Shown: positions 59,931-64,000 of the stretch, in pieces | How positions within the stretch are numbered: the first letter of the stretch is position 1 | Layout of the letters: each line of letters starts with the position of its first letter | Assembly (NCBI RefSeq): GCF_003268655.1 | Contig: NZ_CP029642.1 | Span: forward strand, 2,728,001 to 2,792,000 | Length of the DNA: 64,000 bases | Direction: 5' to 3' | Source: Arthrobacter dokdonellae | GTDB taxonomy: Bacteria > Actinomycetota > Actinomycetes > Actinomycetales > Micrococcaceae | Program-made: the position numbers and the translations under genes | The notes under the pieces: generated by a model | The model's input: the letters and a program-made list of their open reading frames with translations, nothing else | Told to the model about the DNA's origin: nothing | Databases searched by the model: none

Positions 59931-60080
59931 TTTCAGCCCAGAGCATGAGGACGTGGCGGCTCTCACAAAGCGGGCCGTTTAGTGAAAGACTGGATCCATT
60001 CTGCCGGTCGGCTGAGCCGGCACGCACTTGGAGCAACCACGTACTTCAGCAACACGGTGCACCAGCACCACCGTCGACCC

Positions 60081-60166
60081 GACACCGTCCACCCGATACC
60101 GTGCACCTGCAACACCGTCCACCCGACACCGTGCACCTGCAACACCGTCCACCCGACACCGAACGG
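60081..60166. repeat. 30-bp tandem repeats immediately upstream of pepN
   Basis: Two full copies and a partial third with a period of exactly 30 bp (60081-60110, 60111-60140, 60141-60160; unit begins AACACCGTCCACCCGACACC). The first differs by two bases. A degenerate further partial copy precedes them. The frame of pepN stays open through the array. Confidence 0.92.
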
Positions 60167-60177
60167 AAGGCACCACC

Positions 60178-62736
60178 TTGCCTGGCTTGAACCTGACCCG
60201 CGCCGAAGCGATCGAGCGCTCTGCAACGTTGACCGTCAAGGACTATGACGTCACCCTTGACCTGACCCGGTCCGCCGAGACTTTCCCGTCCACCACCACG
60301 GTGCGGTTCAGCGCGAAGGAGGGTTCGTCGTCGTTCATTGACGCGGTGACGGCCAAGGTGCACAAGGTCACCCTCAACGGCACCGTGCTGGACCCCGCCA
60401 CCGTCAGCGACGGCGTACGCATCCAGCTGCCGGACCTCGCCGCCGACAACGTGCTCACTGTCGAGGCGGACGCGCTGTTCATGAACACCGGCGAGGGCCT
60501 GCACAGGTTCGTGGATCCGGTGGACAACGAGGTCTACCTGTACAGCCAGTTCGAGGTCCCGGACAGCCGCCGCATGTTTGCCGTGTTTGAGCAGCCGGAC
60601 CAGAAGGCGCGGTTCACCTTCCACATCACGGCGCCAAGCCACTGGGACGTCATTTCCAACTCCCCCACCCCGGCCCCGGAAGAAGCCGGCGCTGGCAGGT
60701 CCACCTGGCACTTTGAGCCGACGCTGACGATGTCCAGCTACATCACGGCGCTGATTGCCGGCCCGTACGAGTCGGTGCGCAGCGAGCTGACCAGCTCGGA
60801 CGGTCGCGTGATCCCGCTGGGCGTCTTTGCCCGGAAGTCGCTCATGGAATTCCTCGACGCGGACGCCGTGTTTGAGCTGACCCGCCAGGGCTTCGAGTTT
60901 TTTGAAAAGCAATTCGGCACCCCGTACCCGTTCCCCAAGTACGACCAGTTGTTCGTGCCCGAGTTCAACGCCGGCGCCATGGAAAATGCCGGGGCCGTGA
61001 CGTTCCTGGAAAGCTACGTGTTCCGTTCCAAGGTCACCGACGCCATGGTGGAACGGCGCGCCATCACCATCCTGCACGAGCTCGCCCACATGTGGTTCGG
61101 CGACCTCGTGACCATGCGCTGGTGGAACGACCTGTGGCTCAACGAGTCCTTCGCCGAGTTCATGTCCACCCTGGCCGCTGCCGAGAACACGAAGTACGTG
61201 GATGCTTGGACGTCGTTCTCCTCCATGGAAAAGAGTTGGGCGTACCGCCAGGACCAGCTGCCGTCCACGCACCCCATCAAGGCCGAGATCAGCGACCTCG
61301 AGGACGTGCTCGTCAACTTCGACGGCATCACCTACGCCAAGGGCGCGTCCGTGCTGCGCCAGCTCGTGGCCTGGGTGGGACAGGAAGAGTTCATGGCGGG
61401 CGTCCGCGCCTACTTCGGCAAACACGCCTGGTCCAACACCGAGCTGCCCGACCTGATGGTGGAGCTGGAGGCCGCCAGCGGCCGCGACCTGTCCGCCTGG
61501 ACCGAAAAATGGCTGGAAACGGCCGGCGTGAACACGTTCAAGCCCGCCATTGAGGTGGACGACGACGGCGCCATCACCTCGTTCTCCATCCTCCAGTCCG
61601 CCGTGGCCGAGCACCCCGTGCTGCGCCCCCACCGCGCGGCCGTGGGCTTCTACAGCCTCGCCACGTCCGGTGCGGACGAGGGCAAGCTGGTCCGCACGCA
61701 CCGCGTGGAACTGGACGTGGACGGGGCTTCCACCGAGGTCCCGGACGTGGTGGGCATGCCCCGCCCCGACCTGGTCCTGCTCAACGACGACGACCTCGCC
61801 TACGCCAAGATCCGCCTCGACAACGCGTCCTTGGCCACGGCCAAGAAGCACCTGAAGGACTTCAAGGATTCGTTGCCACGCACCCTGGTCGCGGCCTCCG
61901 CCTGGGATGCCGCCCGCGACGGCGAGACGCCCGCCCGAGAGTACGTCGAGCTGGTGCTGGCCAACATCGGCCATGAGAGCGACTCCACCGTCGTCACCGT
62001 GCTGCTGCGCCAGCTGGCCACCGCGCTGCATTTCTACGTGGCGCCGGAGCGGCAGCGGGAAACAGCCGTCGCGGCGGCCGACTCGCTGTGGACGCTGTCC
62101 CGGGAAGCGGCCGCCGGGTCCGACGCCCAGCTGCAGTTCGTGAAGGCGTTTGCCCTGCACGCGCAGACGGGCCTCCAGCTGGACACCGCGCAGGCCCTGC
62201 TGGACGGGACCGAAACCCTGGCGGGCCTGGACATTGACCAGGACCTGCGCTGGGAACTGCTGACGGCCCTGGCCGCCGGCGCCCGTGCCGGCCAAGGCAG
62301 CATCGACGCCGAGCTGGCACGCGACAACACCCAGAACGGCCAGCTCGCGGCGGCGACGGCGCACGCGGCCATCCCGACGCCGGAAGGCAAGGCTGGGACG
62401 TGGGAGTCCGTCGTCGTACGCGGGGAAGGCGCCAACGCGGTACAGCGTGCCGCCATCACGGGCTTCGGGCGCGTGTGGGACACGTCGCTGCTGGAGCCGT
62501 ACGTGGAGAAGTACTTTGCCGCGATCCGGGGCGTATGGGCGGAGAAGTCGTACGAGACTGCGTCGACAATCATCACCGGCCTGTACCCGTCGCAGCTCGT
62601 GGCGCAGTCCACGGTGGAGGCCACGGACGCGTTCCTTGCCGGGCTGGGTTCCGAGGTCCCCGCCCTGCGCCGGCTCGTGGTGGAGAACCGCGACGGCGTG
62701 GTGCGGGCGCTGAAGGCACAGGCCGCCGACGTTTAA
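60178..62736 (+). CDS. pepN: aminopeptidase N
   Basis: An 852-residue M1 metallopeptidase. GAMENAG at about residues 266-272 binds the substrate N-terminus. HELAHMWFGD (300-304 zinc histidines and catalytic Glu) and the distal NESFAEF glutamate complete the site. The ERAP1-like C-terminal helical domain is present. It trims N-terminal residues from peptides in the cytoplasm. The TTG at 60178 has GGAAGG 7 nt upstream and starts MPGLNLTRAEA, the family N-terminus. Confidence 0.96.
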   Translation: MPGLNLTRAEAIERSATLTVKDYDVTLDLTRSAETFPSTTTVRFSAKEGSSSFIDAVTAKVHKVTLNGTVLDPATVSDGVRIQLPDLAADNVLTVEADALFMNTGEGLHRFVDPVDNEVYLYSQFEVPDSRRMFAVFEQPDQKARFTFHITAPSHWDVISNSPTPAPEEAGAGRSTWHFEPTLTMSSYITALIAGPYESVRSELTSSDGRVIPLGVFARKSLMEFLDADAVFELTRQGFEFFEKQFGTPYPFPKYDQLFVPEFNAGAMENAGAVTFLESYVFRSKVTDAMVERRAITILHELAHMWFGDLVTMRWWNDLWLNESFAEFMSTLAAAENTKYVDAWTSFSSMEKSWAYRQDQLPSTHPIKAEISDLEDVLVNFDGITYAKGASVLRQLVAWVGQEEFMAGVRAYFGKHAWSNTELPDLMVELEAASGRDLSAWTEKWLETAGVNTFKPAIEVDDDGAITSFSILQSAVAEHPVLRPHRAAVGFYSLATSGADEGKLVRTHRVELDVDGASTEVPDVVGMPRPDLVLLNDDDLAYAKIRLDNASLATAKKHLKDFKDSLPRTLVAASAWDAARDGETPAREYVELVLANIGHESDSTVVTVLLRQLATALHFYVAPERQRETAVAAADSLWTLSREAAAGSDAQLQFVKAFALHAQTGLQLDTAQALLDGTETLAGLDIDQDLRWELLTALAAGARAGQGSIDAELARDNTQNGQLAAATAHAAIPTPEGKAGTWESVVVRGEGANAVQRAAITGFGRVWDTSLLEPYVEKYFAAIRGVWAEKSYETASTIITGLYPSQLVAQSTVEATDAFLAGLGSEVPALRRLVVENRDGVVRALKAQAADV

Positions 62737-62743
62737 CCCCCAT

Positions 62744-62788
62744 CGTTGAGGGGGCACGTCACCGGCACGGGGATGTGCCCCCTCAACG
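62744..62788 (+). terminator. terminator of pepN
   Basis: CGTTGAGGGGGCAC and GTGCCCCCTCAACG form a perfect 14-bp stem with a 17-nt loop 7 nt after the pepN stop, followed by TTTCTGGG and later TTTTTGCC. Confidence 0.85.
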
Positions 62789-62914
62789 TTTCTGGGAACC
62801 GTTTTTGCCAGTGTTTCTACACGCTGCCACCGGCACGGCCATGGGCGGGAAACAGCTGCACAATCGTGCCCCAAAGTATAGCCGTGCGGCGTGATGTGGG
62901 GGTAGCTTCGGTGC

Positions 62915-63748
62915 ATGTACTCACATCGATTGAGGATTTTCGCCGCACGCACAGGCGTGGCGGCTTTGATGAGCCTGGGGCTCATTGCAGGCATCGCCGG
63001 AGCCCCGGCCATCGCCCAGACCACCACGGCCCAGGCCACGCTGACGTACACGGTCATGGGCGATTCCTATTCGGCTGGCTCGGGTGCCGGAAACGAGACC
63101 GCGCCGTGCGGCCAGAGCACGTCGGGCTATGCCAACGACGTGGCCGCCATGACCGGCGCCGCGCTGACCAACATCGCATGTGCCGGCTTCACCACCACCC
63201 AGGTCGCCCAATTGGAGGTGCCGCAGCTTTCGCCGGCCACGAAGCTGATCACGATCACCGCCGGCGGCAACGACGTCGCCTGGACCACGGCCGTGGGCAC
63301 GTGCCTTTCACCGGCCGCCACGGCGGCCATGTGCAAGGCCGCCGTCGCCAACTCGATCTACCTGATGACCAAGGTGCCCAAGAACGCCACCACGATGCTC
63401 AAGGCCATCAAGGCCAAGGCGCCGCACGCGCGAATACTGTACCTGGGCTACCCGCGCCTCTTTGAGCCGGAGAACATGGGCGCGCCGACCTTCACGGCCA
63501 CCCAGGTCAGCGGCGCGAAGCTCCTCAACGGCGCTGCCGACCTCCTCAACGGGGTCCTGGCTGTCACCGCACTATCCAACCGCGTGGCCTTCGTGCCGGT
63601 GGCGTACCGCTTCGCCGGCCACGCCGTGCCGTCGGCCCAGCCATGGCTGAACTACCCCGCTCCCTTCGGAAGCAGCGCATTCCCGTTCCACCCGAACGCG
63701 ACCGGCTACCTGGACGGCTACGCGGCGGCCATCAGGCCGTTCCTCTGA
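62915..63748 (+). CDS. secreted SGNH/GDSL hydrolase
   Basis: A 277-residue exported protein. The first 34 residues are a Sec signal peptide (basic MYSHRLRIF, hydrophobic core, cleavage near APAIAQ). VMGDSYSAGSG is block I with the catalytic serine, TAGGNDVAW is block III, and FHPNATGY near the end supplies the catalytic histidine. Family members are esterases or lipases; the substrate is unknown. Cysteine pairs in the mature part fit disulfides. It follows pepN by 178 nt beyond a terminator, so it is transcribed separately. Confidence 0.93.
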   Translation: MYSHRLRIFAARTGVAALMSLGLIAGIAGAPAIAQTTTAQATLTYTVMGDSYSAGSGAGNETAPCGQSTSGYANDVAAMTGAALTNIACAGFTTTQVAQLEVPQLSPATKLITITAGGNDVAWTTAVGTCLSPAATAAMCKAAVANSIYLMTKVPKNATTMLKAIKAKAPHARILYLGYPRLFEPENMGAPTFTATQVSGAKLLNGAADLLNGVLAVTALSNRVAFVPVAYRFAGHAVPSAQPWLNYPAPFGSSAFPFHPNATGYLDGYAAAIRPFL

Positions 63749-63803
63749 CAGCGGCCGGTCCGCCGGCGGCCTTCGGGGCCCCACGGCCGCTAGGCTTGGC
63801 CGC

Positions 63804-64000
63804 ATGGAACCGAACGAACACCACTACGGGATCAACGTATATTGGACGGGCAACCGGGGCACCGGGACGTCCGGCTACAAGGACTACGGCCGCGACCACA
63901 GCGTCACGGCCGTTGGCCTGCCCACGCTGCTGGGCTCCGCGGACAGGACGTTTCACGGCGACCGGGAGCGCTGGAACCCCGAGCTGCTGCTGGTGACAGC
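63804..64000 (+). CDS. OsmC family protein, N-terminal part (3' end outside window)
   Basis: The first 65 codons. YGINVYWTGNRGTGTSGYKD, the GRDHSVTAVG segment and RWNPELLLV match the beginning of OsmC/Ohr-like proteins, which reduce organic hydroperoxides with a cysteine pair; those cysteines would lie beyond the window. The ATG at 63804 is the only sensible start. Confidence 0.82.
   Translation, partial: MEPNEHHYGINVYWTGNRGTGTSGYKDYGRDHSVTAVGLPTLLGSADRTFHGDRERWNPELLLVT

Larger units (their letters stand above)
59801..60177. promoter_or_regulatory. divergent region upstream of pepN: hairpin and 30-bp repeats
   Basis: This 377-nt gap between the membrane-protein gene and pepN contains the 20-bp-arm inverted repeat at 59872-59930 and the 30-bp repeats at 60081-60166. 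GGAAGG lies 7 nt before the pepN TTG. No further gene was supported. Confidence 0.65.

Noticed and set aside
60046..63057. 1003-codon minus-strand frame opposite pepN
   Set aside because: Shadow of pepN with no conserved motif; it also runs through the pepN terminator and repeats.

Overview
The window is high-GC actinobacterial DNA, most likely from a member of the Micrococcaceae close to Arthrobacter. Supporting signs are the GC-saturated third codon positions, class Ib ribonucleotide reductase (nrdHIEF), mycothiol-linked proteins, the order tig-clpP1-clpP2-clpX, the obg-proB-proA-nadD-rsfS cluster beside rplU/rpmA and RNase E, folC followed by a DUF4233 protein and ndk, and a DUF222/HNH remnant typical of this family. 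No phage, plasmid, insertion sequence, CRISPR or defence genes were found. Most of the window is conserved chromosomal backbone with small accessory genes between blocks.

Layout. 1-6.3 kb: the end of a metallo-beta-lactamase-fold gene, an operon of a membrane protein, a thioesterase and a lipoate ligase-like protein, a DUF4262 gene, an FAD monooxygenase and an acyl-CoA synthetase. 6.3-11.5 kb: the nrdHIE-nrdF locus, with a Nudix hydrolase gene 3 nt after nrdF and an NrdR-like operator upstream. 11.5-24 kb: a LysR regulator, an aldehyde dehydrogenase, a broken DUF222/HNH gene, metF-metE, a ROK regulator, an rRNA-methyltransferase-like gene, an aquaglyceroporin, a YchJ-like gene and two tandem tRNA-Ala genes. 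24-39 kb: a long minus-strand block covering rne, a thiamine gene under a TPP riboswitch, rplU-rpmA, obg-proB-proA, nadD, rsfS and a phosphatase. 39-47 kb: a VKOR-like protein, ndk, a mycothiol-dependent-type enzyme, DUF4233, folC, and ileS with a T-box leader. 47-57 kb: a short-chain dehydrogenase, DUF488, valS, a mycothiol nitroreductase-like protein, clpX-clpP2-clpP1, tig and tRNAs for Pro and Gly. 57-64 kb: a Nei-type glycosylase, rpiB, a membrane protein, pepN, a secreted SGNH hydrolase and the start of an OsmC-like gene.

How the genes fit together. The nrd genes supply dNTPs. The obg/rsfS/rplU/rpmA/rne block serves ribosome assembly and RNA turnover. Tig, ClpP1P2 and ClpX form a protein folding and degradation unit. 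IleS and ValS charge tRNA, and IleS is controlled through uncharged tRNA-Ile. metE-metF make methionine, and the ThiD-TenA fusion makes or salvages thiamine.

No clearly new multigene system was found. The items most worth a second look are short repeats and hairpins: after valS, before pepN, after rne, between nrdI and nrdH, and one dispersed 24-bp element. Also notable are the absence of a canonical start codon for complete nadD, the nrdF-Nudix coupling, a nitroreductase homologue that has lost its second active-site cysteine, and two unrecognised membrane proteins in the nadD region. All calls come from reading the sequence; no database search was run.
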